Below, piece by piece: positions 1 to 7,819 of a stretch of 64,000 nt of DNA (the stretch's first letter is position 1; the number at the start of each line of letters is the position of its first letter). The translations under genes were made by a program, and so were the position numbers. Origin of the DNA: Streptomyces tauricus (GTDB lineage: Bacteria > Actinomycetota > Actinomycetes > Streptomycetales > Streptomycetaceae); NCBI RefSeq assembly GCF_014650955.1, contig NZ_BMVY01000034.1:29274-93273 (forward strand), written 5' to 3'. The notes beneath the pieces are model-generated. The model was not told the origin of the DNA. It saw only the letters and a list, made by a program, of their open reading frames with translations, and did no database searches.

Positions 1-1
1 G

Positions 2-499
2 TCCACCATGGAGGACAACGAGGGCCGGCAGTGCCTCGGCGACTACGTGACGAACCGCGAGACGCGGCTCTTCCACGTGGGACGGCTCGACACCGAGACC
101 GAGGGCGTCATCCTGCTCACCAACCACGGTGAGCTGGCGCACCGCCTGACCCACCCCAAGTACGGCGTGAAGAAGGTCTACCTCGCGCACATCGTGGGCC
201 CGATCCCGCGCGACCTGGGCAAGCAGCTCAAGGACGGCATCCAGCTGGAGGACGGGTACGCGAAGGCGGACCACTTCAGGGTCGTCGAGCAGACCGGCAA
301 GAACTACCTCGTCGAGGTGACGCTGCACGAGGGCCGCAAGCACATCGTGCGGCGCATGCTCGCCGAGGCCGGCTTCCCGGTCGAGAAGCTCGTGCGTGTG
401 TCCTTCGGGCCGATCGCCCTGGGCGACCAGAAGTCCGGCTGGCTGCGACGGCTGTCCAACACCGAGGTCGGGATGCTGATGCAGGAAGTCGGCCTCTAG
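2..499 (+). CDS. rluB: 23S rRNA pseudouridine synthase, RluB type (5' end outside window)
   Basis: This is the C-terminal part of a pseudouridine synthase that isomerises a uridine in 23S rRNA. The open frame runs off the left edge, so the S4-like N-terminal domain is not visible. The catalytic stretch GRLDTETEGVILLTN holds the essential aspartate, with G at about codon 25 after the first visible ATG (position 8). It is followed by the family's HRLTHPKYGVKKVY and GRKHIVRRM segments. The protein ends about as expected after the RRM-containing tail. In actinobacteria rluB usually follows scpA/scpB and precedes tyrA/cmk/der, which fits the genes seen downstream. Family assignment is firm; RluB versus another RsuA-family member rests on context. 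Confidence 0.9.
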   Translation, partial: STMEDNEGRQCLGDYVTNRETRLFHVGRLDTETEGVILLTNHGELAHRLTHPKYGVKKVYLAHIVGPIPRDLGKQLKDGIQLEDGYAKADHFRVVEQTGKNYLVEVTLHEGRKHIVRRMLAEAGFPVEKLVRVSFGPIALGDQKSGWLRRLSNTEVGMLMQEVGL

Positions 500-542
500 G
501 CACTTTTTCGCCCCTCGTGGTAGGGCCCTCGTAGTACGGCGG

Positions 543-577
543 CGGCCGGTTCCGGGATCTCCCGGGGCCGGCCGTTT
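543..577 (+). terminator. Hairpin terminator after rluB
   Basis: A near-continuous stem lies 44 bases after the rluB stop. CGGCCGG (543-549) pairs with CCGGCCG (568-574), two T-G wobble positions continue it, and CCGGGA (552-557) pairs with TCCCGG (560-565). TTT follows. This is seen in the sequence; terminator function is inferred. Confidence 0.6.
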
Positions 578-590
578 CGCGTTGGGGGGC

Positions 591-630
591 TTGTGGTCAT
601 ACGATCCGCGATTTATAGTCTTCCTGACCA
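591..630 (+). promoter_or_regulatory. Promoter with overlapping inverted repeat upstream of nrtR
   Basis: TTGTGG (591-596), a 17-base spacer and TATAGT (614-619) form a plausible primary-sigma promoter in an unusually AT-rich patch. An inverted repeat, TGGTCA (594-599) and TGACCA (625-630), brackets the -10 region. It is a candidate operator for the Nudix regulator encoded next. The start codon lies about 120 bases downstream. Confidence 0.45.
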
Positions 631-752
631 TTAAGGAGCCGCCCTCGCCGGGCGGCGGCCGGCGGAGCAGGGCCCACGGGGGTGGTCCCGGTCCGCGGGC
701 TGTCGCCCGGCGAGGTGCGCCGACGGCCGTCGAGGCCACATGAGGAGGGGGC

Positions 753-1562
753 ATGGAGGGCTACGACAAGCACGCCTTCGAGCCCTTCGCCGTCACCGTC
801 GACCTCGCGGTGTTCACGGTCCGGGCGGGCGCGCTCCACGTACTGCTGATCGAGCGCGGACAGGAGCCGTACGCGGGGTGCCGGGCGCTGCCCGGGGGAT
901 TCGTGCTGCCCGAGGAGTCCGCCGAGACGGCCGCCCGGCGTGAACTCGCCGAGGAGACCGGTCTGTCGGACGTCTCCGGGCTGCACCTGGAGCAACTGCG
1001 CACGTACAGCGAGCCGGACCGCGATCCCCGGATGCGGGTGGTCTCCGTGGCGTACGCCGCGCTGCTCCCCGACGCTCCCGAGCCGCGCGGCGGTGGTGAC
1101 GCGGCACGCGCGCACTGGCTGCCGTACGACGGACTCGGGCCGCTCGCCTTCGACCACGACCGGATCCTCGCCGACGCCCGTGAACGGATCGGCGCGAAGC
1201 TGGAGTACACCTGCCTCGCCACCGCGTTCTGCCCGCCGGAGTTCACCCTCGGGGAGCTCCAGCAGGTCTACGAGACGGTGTGGGGGTCCCCGCTCGACCG
1301 CCCGAACTTCCGGCGCAAGGTCCTCGCCACGCCCGGGTTCGTCGAGCCGGTCCCGGGTGCGGCTCGGCTGACCGGTGGCCGGGGCAAACCCGCCGCGCTG
1401 TACCGGGCGGGGGCCGCGACGGGGTTGCATCCACCGCTGCTGCGGTCCGCGCCCGCATCCGCGCCCGTGCCGGACGCGGCCACCCATTCTGCCTCGCCCT
1501 CGCCCTCGTCTTCGCCTTCGCGTTCGCGTTCGCGTTCGTCTTCGAAAGGACGATCCTCATGA
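753..1562 (+). CDS. nrtR: Nudix-domain regulator, NrtR-like
   Basis: The protein has an N-terminal Nudix domain (about residues 10-150) and a C-terminal winged-helix-like segment (about 150-215), the layout of NrtR repressors of NAD metabolism. The Nudix box is intact: from the G of GGF, spacing to E, then RELAEETGL matches GX5EX7REUXEEXGU, so residual hydrolase activity is possible. Residues around 248-263 are a low-complexity Ser/Pro/Arg tail made by eight hexanucleotide repeats (1494-1541). The ATG at 753 follows GAGGAGGGG. The stop overlaps the start of the ADP-ribosylglycohydrolase gene (1559-1562, ATGA), so the two are translationally coupled. NrtR genes often sit with NAD and ADP-ribose genes, which supports the call. 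A plain Nudix hydrolase is the alternative. Confidence 0.75.
   Translation: MEGYDKHAFEPFAVTVDLAVFTVRAGALHVLLIERGQEPYAGCRALPGGFVLPEESAETAARRELAEETGLSDVSGLHLEQLRTYSEPDRDPRMRVVSVAYAALLPDAPEPRGGGDAARAHWLPYDGLGPLAFDHDRILADARERIGAKLEYTCLATAFCPPEFTLGELQQVYETVWGSPLDRPNFRRKVLATPGFVEPVPGAARLTGGRGKPAALYRAGAATGLHPPLLRSAPASAPVPDAATHSASPSPSSSPSRSRSRSSSKGRSS
1494..1541 (+). repeat. Hexanucleotide tandem repeat inside the nrtR 3' end
   Basis: Eight in-frame units of the form TCGNNN (TCGCCC, TCGCCC, TCGTCT, TCGCCT, three TCGCGT, TCGTCT) encode a Ser-X dipeptide tail. Because units are six bases, copy changes would keep both the nrtR frame and the distance phase to the overlapping downstream start. Confidence 0.85.
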
Positions 1563-2578
1563 CCACGACCGTCAGGAAGCAGGCCGCCACCGGGGCGTTG
1601 GTGGGGCTCGCACTCGGGGACGCGCTCGGCCGCCCGACCGAGTTCAAGGACGTGCCGTCGATCCTTGCCGCGTTCGGGCCCTGGCGGGAACTGGAGCTGC
1701 CGGATCCCGCGTACATCACCGACGACACGCAGATGACGCTGGCGCTGGCGCGCGGCCTGCGGACGGCCATGGACCGGGGGCTGCTCGGCCCCAAGCGGCT
1801 GGAGCGGCCCGTGCGCGAGGAGTTCGTGAACTGGTACCAGTCACCGGAGAACAACCGTGCGCCCGGCCGCACCTGCCTCGTCGCCTGCGAGAAGCTGAAG
1901 CACGAGGACCGGCTCTGGCAGGACGCCAGCCAGGTGGGGTCCAAGGGCTGTGGCGCCAACATGCGGGTGACGCCCCTCGGCCTGGCTCCCGGCCTCAGTG
2001 ACGAACAGCGCGCGGGCGCCGCCCAGTTGCAGGCCGCTCTCACGCACGGCCACCCGACGGCGCTGGCCGCCTCCGACCTCACCGCGCACGCCGTACGGCT
2101 CCTCGCGCAGGGCGCCGAGCCCACGGGCCTGGTCGGGCTGCTGCGGTCGTACGCGTACGAGAACCGGACCAACTACCACGAGCGCTGGCTCGGTGATCTG
2201 TGGACCCGCGCCCAGGATCCGACGCCCACGCACTTCATCTCGCGGGGCTGGGACGAGTGCCTGGAGGCCCTGGAGCGGGTGCGGCAGGCCCTGCGGTCGC
2301 CGTCGCCCGAGACGGACCCGTGTCTGGCCACCGGCGCCGGGTGGGTCGCCGAGGAAGCCCTCGCCACCGGCCTGCTGTGCTTTCTGCTCTTCGTGGACGA
2401 GCCGGTGACGGCTCTGCGCCGGGCCGCCTGCACGTCCGGGGACTCGGATTCGATCGCGTGTCTGGCCGGCGCCTTCTCGGGGGCGTACCTCGGCGCCGAC
2501 GCATGGCCGACGGAGTGGGCCGACAGGATCGAGCACCAGGGCGACCTGATGGCGCTGGGCGCGCTCTGGGACGCCTGA
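1559..2578 (+). CDS. ADP-ribosylglycohydrolase family protein (DraG/ARH-like)
   Basis: This 339-residue protein should remove ADP-ribose from a protein or small-molecule acceptor using two magnesium ions. Metal-site motifs are present. GLALGDALGRPTEF starts the fold, DDTQM follows at about residue 57, and GDSDSIACLAG lies near residue 300. The frame is open upstream to 1280, but the ATG at 1559 is chosen because it has GAAAGGA at the right distance and overlaps the nrtR stop as ATGA. The pairing with an NrtR-like regulator suggests a small NAD/ADP-ribose turnover operon. The substrate is not readable from sequence. Confidence 0.85.
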   Translation: MTTTVRKQAATGALVGLALGDALGRPTEFKDVPSILAAFGPWRELELPDPAYITDDTQMTLALARGLRTAMDRGLLGPKRLERPVREEFVNWYQSPENNRAPGRTCLVACEKLKHEDRLWQDASQVGSKGCGANMRVTPLGLAPGLSDEQRAGAAQLQAALTHGHPTALAASDLTAHAVRLLAQGAEPTGLVGLLRSYAYENRTNYHERWLGDLWTRAQDPTPTHFISRGWDECLEALERVRQALRSPSPETDPCLATGAGWVAEEALATGLLCFLLFVDEPVTALRRAACTSGDSDSIACLAGAFSGAYLGADAWPTEWADRIEHQGDLMALGALWDA

Positions 2579-2621
2579 CCGGCCCGGCCCCGCCTGATCC
2601 GCCGCGCCTGATCTTCCCCGT

Positions 2622-2645
2622 CTGATCCTCCGCGCGGCGGATCAG
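2622..2645. terminator. Hairpin between convergent genes
   Basis: CTGATCC (2622-2628) pairs with GGATCAG (2639-2645), and CCGC with GCGG inside, separated by one mismatch. The stem overlaps the stop codon of the Rieske gene on the minus strand and lies 44 bases after the ADP-ribosylglycohydrolase stop. It could end transcription from both sides. Confidence 0.5.
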
Positions 2646-3094
2646 GCGAGGCTGATCGAGTCCCCGGTGACCGTGATCTGCTGCGCGGGCAGCGGCTTCG
2701 GTGCCGGTCCGCCGGCCACCGAGCCGTCGGCGACGCGGAACTTGCTGCCGTGGCAGGTGCAGTTGATCGTGCCGTCCGAGACGTCGGCGACGAGGCAGCC
2801 CTGGTGGGTGCAGACCGCCGAGAAGGCTTTGAAGCCGCCCTTCTCCGGCTGGGTGACGACGACCTTCTCGTCCTTGAAGATCTTTCCGCCGCCGACCGGG
2901 ACATCGGCGGTCTTGGTGAGTTCCTTGCCGCCGGGGGCCGTCTCGCCCCCGCTCGCACTGCCCGAAGGGGCCGCGGAGGGGGCCTCCTCCGTGTCGCTCC
3001 CGCTGTTCTCGTCGCCGTACTTACTGCAGCCAAGGAGCAGCGCGCTCGCCGCGCCCGTCGCGAGCACCGTGCGCCGCGTCGAGGGATTCGTCAT
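2642..3094 (-). CDS. Rieske [2Fe-2S] lipoprotein
   Basis: This 150-residue exported protein carries a Rieske cluster motif, CTHQGC followed by CTCHG, with both Cys-His pairs intact, so it should bind a 2Fe-2S centre. The N-terminus has twin arginines (RRTVLATG) and then LLLGC, so it may be exported by Tat and lipid-anchored, or held by an uncleaved signal. A Ser/Gly/Ala/Glu-rich linker separates the anchor from the Rieske domain. The longer open frame is rejected because ATG at 3094 overlaps the upstream gene's stop as ATGA. It is translated with the membrane protein upstream, which suggests a two-part electron-transfer module. It is much shorter than QcrA and lacks its transmembrane region. 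Confidence 0.88.
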   Translation of the reverse strand: MTNPSTRRTVLATGAASALLLGCSKYGDENSGSDTEEAPSAAPSGSASGGETAPGGKELTKTADVPVGGGKIFKDEKVVVTQPEKGGFKAFSAVCTHQGCLVADVSDGTINCTCHGSKFRVADGSVAGGPAPKPLPAQQITVTGDSISLA

Positions 3095-3675
3095 GTCGTC
3101 ACTCCGAAGGTGCGGAAGAACCAGAGGGCGGAGGTCAGCCAGATCACCGTCAGGGCGGAGAAGACGAGCCCGCCGACGATCGGGAGCACCCAGCCGGGCA
3201 GTCGCTCTGAGCGGAGCAGCAGCATTTTCGCACTGAAAGCACCGAAAAAGAAGCAACCCAGGAGTGAGTGCCACAAGACGCGCGGTTCGTATGTTTGATA
3301 GCCCAATGCGTACAGACAGTGCACCGCGACGGGCACCGCGACCAGGAACGCGATCCGGCCCGACCAGCGGTGCAGTACGCCCGACCAGCTCGGGCCCGGC
3401 AGTCGCCCGTACACCATGAGTGCCGAGACGAGCTGGACGACGGCGAAGCCCATCGCGGCCGTGGCCAGCCAGGATTTCACCGCGCTCGTGCTGCTGAAGC
3501 CCGCCAGGTTGAAGGCGGTGCCCTCCGGGTCGTGCACGTTTCCGTAGACGCCGAGGCCGACCGCGACGGCGCTCGCGACCAGGGCGGGTACGAGATAGCG
3601 GGCGGCTCCCGGGCTCCGGCGGGCCGGGTTGGGGGCGGGGAAACCCTGGGTCGCGGCGTTCGGGTCCACTGTCAT
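3091..3675 (-). CDS. DUF6529-like multi-pass membrane protein, possibly haem-binding
   Basis: The 194-residue protein has about five hydrophobic segments and conserved-looking histidines in or near them (VLHRWSGR, AVHCLYALGY, VLWHSLLG), a pattern reminiscent of small cytochrome b561-type proteins. I recognise it only as a DUF6529-type Streptomyces membrane protein. Its stop overlaps the start of the Rieske lipoprotein, so the two are coupled. A quinol-to-Rieske or Rieske-to-haem electron path at the membrane is a reasonable inference, but no enzyme activity can be assigned. Confidence 0.65.
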   Translation of the reverse strand: MTVDPNAATQGFPAPNPARRSPGAARYLVPALVASAVAVGLGVYGNVHDPEGTAFNLAGFSSTSAVKSWLATAAMGFAVVQLVSALMVYGRLPGPSWSGVLHRWSGRIAFLVAVPVAVHCLYALGYQTYEPRVLWHSLLGCFFFGAFSAKMLLLRSERLPGWVLPIVGGLVFSALTVIWLTSALWFFRTFGVTT

Positions 3676-3733
3676 GGTCGGCTCCCGGCGGTCAGCTGAG
3701 GGCGGGGCGAAGGGTGGAGCCAGGGGGCACGGG

Positions 3734-4411
3734 TCAAGGGGTCACGGGCCGGGCGGTGAGCCGCTCCCCGTCCACCGTCACGGCGCCGGTCTCCGGGTCG
3801 ATACGGGGCGCGGGCGAGGCCCTGCCGTCCCGCTTGAGGATGCCGACCTGGCTGTCGTCCTGCAGCAGGACCCAGCCGCCGTCGATCTCGGTGTCGGCCA
3901 CGGTGTCGGTGGCGCGGTACAGCGCGTTGGGCTTCAGGGACCTGTCGGCCGTGAAGCCGTAGTTCCGCTGCCCCATGTCGACGGTGCCGCGGATCCGTTT
4001 GCCGGCCAGGGTGCCGGTGAGGACCTGGCCCTTCTTGTTCGTGAGGCGCATGCCGCCGTCGGACTCGACGTCGCCCTTGAGCCACGACTCCTGGTCCCGG
4101 CCGTCGCAGAAGTACGCGACCGCCTTGCCGTCGCGCAGGGTCACCGCGACCGCGGAGGAGTCGTCGTCGGTGCGGCCCGCGTAGTCGCCGTCCGGCACGG
4201 CGGACCTCGACGGGGCGGGCGACGACGGCGCCGGCTCGCTCGGGGTGACCGTGGCCGTCACCGCGGGTGCCGGGCTCGCCGAGACGGCGTCGGCGGCCGA
4301 GTCGCTCCCGGTCGTCGTGCTGCGCGTCCCCGTCGTCGCGTTGAGCGACAACATGAACACGGCGAGCAGCAGTCCCGCGAGGAGCGTGAGAAGTGGTCCG
4401 GAACGCTTCAT
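3734..4411 (-). CDS. Secreted or membrane-anchored protein of unknown function
   Basis: This 225-residue protein starts with MKRSG and one hydrophobic segment (about residues 7-25), followed by a Thr/Ser/Ala/Pro-rich stretch to about residue 70. A compact extracellular domain then contains repeated short beta-type segments (VAVTLRDGKAVAYFCDG, TGTLAGKRIRGTVDMG). I do not recognise the family. The ATG at 4411 has GGGAGG seven bases upstream; longer in-frame starts lack one. It lies 58 bases downstream of the Rieske/membrane pair's start on the same strand, so it precedes them in transcription and may share their promoter. It is divergent from aroH. Confidence 0.65.
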   Translation of the reverse strand: MKRSGPLLTLLAGLLLAVFMLSLNATTGTRSTTTGSDSAADAVSASPAPAVTATVTPSEPAPSSPAPSRSAVPDGDYAGRTDDDSSAVAVTLRDGKAVAYFCDGRDQESWLKGDVESDGGMRLTNKKGQVLTGTLAGKRIRGTVDMGQRNYGFTADRSLKPNALYRATDTVADTEIDGGWVLLQDDSQVGILKRDGRASPAPRIDPETGAVTVDGERLTARPVTP

Positions 4412-4628
4412 CGTGCCTCCCCCGAGGCGTGGCGCGGACAGCCTCACCATGCAAGCGGACCGTGGCTCCCGCGTCCAGAGGCGCACAGGAGCCACTTGGC
4501 GGAGATTGGGAGAGCGGGAAGCGAAAAGGGGCGGGCGTCTCGGCAGGCGGGCGCCGCGTATCGGGCGACCGGGGGCTGACTAGGCTGGACGCACCACAAC
4601 CGAGCCGTACAGAACGAGGAGCATCACC

Positions 4629-4991
4629 GTGGCGGTACGAGCGGTCCGGGGCGCCGTCCAGCTGGAGCGGGACGAAGCCGGTCACATGGACGAGCAGGTC
4701 AGCGAGCTGCTCACCGCCATCCTGGAGCGGAACGGGCTGACCGCCGACGAGCTGATCAGCATCTGGTTCACGGCGACCCCCGATCTGCGCAGCGACTTCC
4801 CGGCGGCCGCGGCGCGCAAGCTCGGCATCGTCGACGTGCCGCTGATCTGCGCGCAGGAGCTGGACATCGAAGGGGCGATGCCCCGGGTCGTACGGGTCCT
4901 CGCGCACATCGAGTCCGACCTGCCGCGTGCCGAGATCGCGCACGTCTACCTGGGCGCCGCGGGCGCGCTGCGCAAGGACATCGCCCAGTGA
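4629..4991 (+). CDS. aroH: Monofunctional chorismate mutase, AroH class
   Basis: The enzyme rearranges chorismate to prephenate for tyrosine and phenylalanine synthesis in the cytoplasm. Its 120 residues match the trimeric AroH fold. RAVRGAVQLERDE starts the chain, FTATPDLRSDFPAAAARKLG follows, and VRVLAHIE and HVYLGAA close it. The GTG at 4629 has GAGGAG upstream. The stop overlaps the tyrA GTG (4988-4991, GTGA), so the two consecutive pathway enzymes are coupled. A TAGGCT at 4581-4586 could be the -10 of the operon promoter. Confidence 0.93.
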   Translation: MAVRAVRGAVQLERDEAGHMDEQVSELLTAILERNGLTADELISIWFTATPDLRSDFPAAAARKLGIVDVPLICAQELDIEGAMPRVVRVLAHIESDLPRAEIAHVYLGAAGALRKDIAQ

Positions 4992-6073
4992 GAACCGCAC
5001 TCGTCATCGGCACCGGCCTCATCGGGACGTCGGCCGCGCTGGCCCTGACCGGGCGGGGCGTCGTCGTGCACCTCGCCGACCACGACCCGGGACAGGCCCG
5101 TACCGCGGCGGCGCTCGGCGCCGGCACGGACGAGGAGCCCGCGGGCCCCGTCGACCTCGCGATCGTCGCGGCGCCGCCCGCGCACGTGGCCGCGGCGCTC
5201 GCCGACGCGATGCGGGGCGGTGTCGCGCGCGCCTATCTCGACGTGGCCAGTGTCAAGGGCGGGCCGCGCCGCGAGCTGGAGGCGCTGGGCCTCGACCTGT
5301 CCGCCTACATCGGGTCGCACCCCATGTCGGGCCGTGAGAAGTCGGGCCCCCTGGCCGCCACGGCCGACCTCTTCGAGGGGCGGCCCTGGGTGCTGACGCC
5401 GACCCGGGACACCGACACCGAGGTGCTCAACCTCGCCCTGGAGCTCGTCTCGTTCTGCCGGGCGGTCCCGGTGGTGATGGACGCGGACGCCCACGACCGT
5501 GCGGTCGCGCTCGTCTCGCACATGCCCCACCTGGTGTCCAGCATGGTCGCCGCACGGCTGGAGAACGCCGAGGAGGCCGCCGTACGGCTGTGCGGGCAGG
5601 GCATCCGTGACGTGACCCGGATCGCCGCGTCCGACCCTCGGATGTGGATCGACATCCTCTCCGCGAATCCGGGCCCGGTCGCCGACCTCCTCGCGGACGT
5701 CTCCGCCGACCTGGACGAGACCGTGCAGGCCCTGCGCGCCCTGCAGTCCTCCGACGAGGCCAAGCGCCGCGCCGGCACCGACGGCATCGAGGACGTCCTG
5801 CGCCGCGGCAACGCGGGCCAGATCCGCGTCCCCGGCAAGCACGGCACCGCTCCCGCGACGTACGAGAGCGTCGTCGTCCTCATCGACGACCAGCCGGGCC
5901 AGCTGGCCCGCATCTTCGCCGACGCGGGCCGCGCGGGCGTCAACATCGAGGACGTACGTATCGAGCACGCGACCGGTCAGCAGGTGGGCCTCATCGAGTT
6001 GTCGGTAAAGCCGTCGGCGGCGGCGGTACTGACGGCGGCGCTGCGGGAGCGGGGCTGGGCGATCCGGCAGTAG
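4988..6073 (+). CDS. tyrA: Prephenate dehydrogenase
   Basis: This 361-residue enzyme oxidatively decarboxylates prephenate to 4-hydroxyphenylpyruvate with NAD(P). An N-terminal Rossmann domain begins with GTGLIGTSAALAL. The dehydrogenase signature IGSHPMSGREKSG lies near residues 111-123 and includes the active-site histidine. The C-terminal 75 residues form an ACT domain (SVVVLIDDQPGQLARIF), which implies amino-acid feedback, probably by tyrosine. It follows aroH with a 4-base overlap. Confidence 0.93.
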   Translation: MRTALVIGTGLIGTSAALALTGRGVVVHLADHDPGQARTAAALGAGTDEEPAGPVDLAIVAAPPAHVAAALADAMRGGVARAYLDVASVKGGPRRELEALGLDLSAYIGSHPMSGREKSGPLAATADLFEGRPWVLTPTRDTDTEVLNLALELVSFCRAVPVVMDADAHDRAVALVSHMPHLVSSMVAARLENAEEAAVRLCGQGIRDVTRIAASDPRMWIDILSANPGPVADLLADVSADLDETVQALRALQSSDEAKRRAGTDGIEDVLRRGNAGQIRVPGKHGTAPATYESVVVLIDDQPGQLARIFADAGRAGVNIEDVRIEHATGQQVGLIELSVKPSAAAVLTAALRERGWAIRQ

Positions 6074-6227
6074 GGCGGCCGCGGGCGGCCGTGGGGTGGA
6101 TCGTCCGGGCCGGGGTCGGTGGAGTGTGTGATTCGGCCGTAGATGTGGGTCCGTGAGGCTTCCCGGTGGGGTGGTTCGGGGCAGACTCGGTATCTCCGCG
6201 TATCTCCGCGCGAATGAGGTGGGCCGA

Positions 6228-7232
6228 GTGCGGACGCCGGTCAGCGATCCCCTGCGGGTGGGGGCCTATCGCATAGTGGGGCGGCTCGGGTCGGGCGGCA
6301 TGGGGTGGGTGTATCTCGCCCGGTCGCCCGGCGGGCGGGCCGTCGCCGTCAAGGTGGTGCGGCCGGAGTACGCGGCCGACCCCGAGTTCCGGCAGCGGTT
6401 CGCGCGGGAGGTGACGGCCGCGCGGGCCGTCGGCGGCGCGTTCACCGCGGCCGTCGTGGACGCGGACCCCGAGGGCGACCCGCCCTGGCTGGCCACCGTG
6501 TACGTACCCGGCCCCGCCCTCTCGGAGGCCGTCCGCGCCGCGGGCCCCTTCACCGAGGCGCAGGTACGCGTCCTGGGCGCGGGCCTCGTCGAGGCGCTCC
6601 AGGCCATCCACGCGGGCCGGGTCGTGCACCGTGACCTCAAGCCCGCCAACGTCCTGCTGGCCGCCGACGGACCCCGCGTCATCGACTTCGGGATCTCCCT
6701 GCTGTCCGGAGCGCCCAAGCTCACCAAACCCGGTATCGCCATGGGCACCCCCCACTACATGTCGCCCGAGCAGCTGCGGGCCCGGCCGGTCGGCCCGCCG
6801 AGCGACGTCTTCTCGCTGGCAGGCGTACTCGTCTACGCGGCGACCGGCCGCCCGCCCTTCGGGGACGCCGCCGATGTGATCTACCGGGTCGTCGACGGCT
6901 CGCCCGAACTGGACGGCGTACCGGACGCGCTGCGCGCCACCCTCACCCGCTGCTTCGCCCGGCCGCCCGAGGAGCGGCCCGGACTCGACGTCCTGCTGGG
7001 CGAGTTCCTCACCGGCGTGGGGGACGCCGCGGACTGGCCGCCGCCCGCCGTCGCCGAGGCCGTCCGGGACCGCGTCAAGGACCTCGCCGCCCGCGTCGGC
7101 CCGGGACCGGACCGGGACCGCGGCCTCACCCCGAGCGTCCCCTCCTGCCTGCTGCTGCACGCACAGGCACTCCTGGACGCCGGGCTGACCGGCGCCATGG
7201 TCAGGGAGGCGGCACGCCGTGGCGCACGCTGA
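6228..7232 (+). CDS. Cytosolic Hanks-type serine/threonine protein kinase
   Basis: A complete kinase domain (about residues 14-270) has the glycine loop GSGGMGWVY, the lysine in VAVKVV, the catalytic loop HRDLKPAN near residue 134, DFG near residue 153 and GTPHYMSPEQ in the activation segment. No membrane segment follows; the tail of about 65 residues is soluble. The frame is open to a GTG at 6153, but GTG at 6228 has GAGGTGGG just upstream and starts near the domain, so I prefer it. The upstream sequence also holds a perfect 10-base tandem duplication (6191-6210). The 3' end overlaps the YbjN-like gene by 14 bases. Substrates are unknown; the nearby PP2C phosphatase and second kinase suggest one signalling block. 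Confidence 0.88.
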   Translation: MRTPVSDPLRVGAYRIVGRLGSGGMGWVYLARSPGGRAVAVKVVRPEYAADPEFRQRFAREVTAARAVGGAFTAAVVDADPEGDPPWLATVYVPGPALSEAVRAAGPFTEAQVRVLGAGLVEALQAIHAGRVVHRDLKPANVLLAADGPRVIDFGISLLSGAPKLTKPGIAMGTPHYMSPEQLRARPVGPPSDVFSLAGVLVYAATGRPPFGDAADVIYRVVDGSPELDGVPDALRATLTRCFARPPEERPGLDVLLGEFLTGVGDAADWPPPAVAEAVRDRVKDLAARVGPGPDRDRGLTPSVPSCLLLHAQALLDAGLTGAMVREAARRGAR

Positions 7233-7677
7233 CAGCGCCTTCGGACCCCTCCCCGAAGTGGGCGCCCACTGGCGGCGCCTGGTGGAGAACTGGGCCGGCC
7301 GCGGCCACGCCGGATCGGCCACCTCGGATTCCACTTCCGTCACTCTGGAATTCGCCGTTCCCGAAACGGGTGGCGTGGTCACCATTCGTTTCATGACCAC
7401 CAGAAAACTGCTCGTCGCCTTCATGACGGACGGTCATGTCCTGCGGGAGGATCAGCTGGCTCCGGCCGCCGCCGCGGCGAATGCTTGGAATACCGAACAG
7501 CTGATCCCCATGCTCTCCGTCTGGGACGTCCGCGGCCCCCGCCCCTGCCTCGCCGGAGTCTGCGTCCTGCCGCTCACCAGCCGTATGACACCCCACGACT
7601 TCGAGCAGCTGGCCAGTGACTGGGCGGAACACGCGCGGCAGATGTTCACCAGGTGCCAGGAGGTGTTCCGCCTCTAG
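7219..7677 (+). CDS. YbjN-like (type III chaperone-like fold) protein
   Basis: The 152-residue soluble protein resembles YbjN/TY-chaperone-type proteins. It has a central beta region (VTLEFAVPETGGVVTIRFMT), a WNTEQLIPMLSVWDVRG segment and a helical C-terminus (DFEQLASDWAEHARQMF). This call comes from pattern recall and is moderate. GTG at 7219 overlaps the kinase by 14 bases, so translation is probably coupled. It may be a binding partner or adaptor for the kinase. Confidence 0.55.
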   Translation: MAHADSAFGPLPEVGAHWRRLVENWAGRGHAGSATSDSTSVTLEFAVPETGGVVTIRFMTTRKLLVAFMTDGHVLREDQLAPAAAAANAWNTEQLIPMLSVWDVRGPRPCLAGVCVLPLTSRMTPHDFEQLASDWAEHARQMFTRCQEVFRL

Positions 7678-7743
7678 AGCAACGGGTTCATAAGACGGAC
7701 ACGAAATGTCCCGACGGCTATCCGGCGGGCCGATATTCGCCTC

Positions 7744-7749
7744 TAATAT
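7744..7749 (+). promoter_or_regulatory. Possible -10 element before the NfeD-like/vWA/PP2C/kinase genes
   Basis: TAATAT sits in a locally AT-rich gap, 71 bases before the next start. No convincing -35 is visible, so this is a weak call. Confidence 0.3.
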
Positions 7750-7819
7750 GCGATGTGCTTTCCGCGCCGAACGGGGTGTTCAAGAGGGGTACCGAACGGC
7801 GGTGCCGAACGGGGGTGTC

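Noticed and set aside
5991..7424. 477-codon minus-strand frame opposite the kinase gene.
   Set aside because: Composition is that of a GC-codon shadow; the plus strand carries a full kinase.
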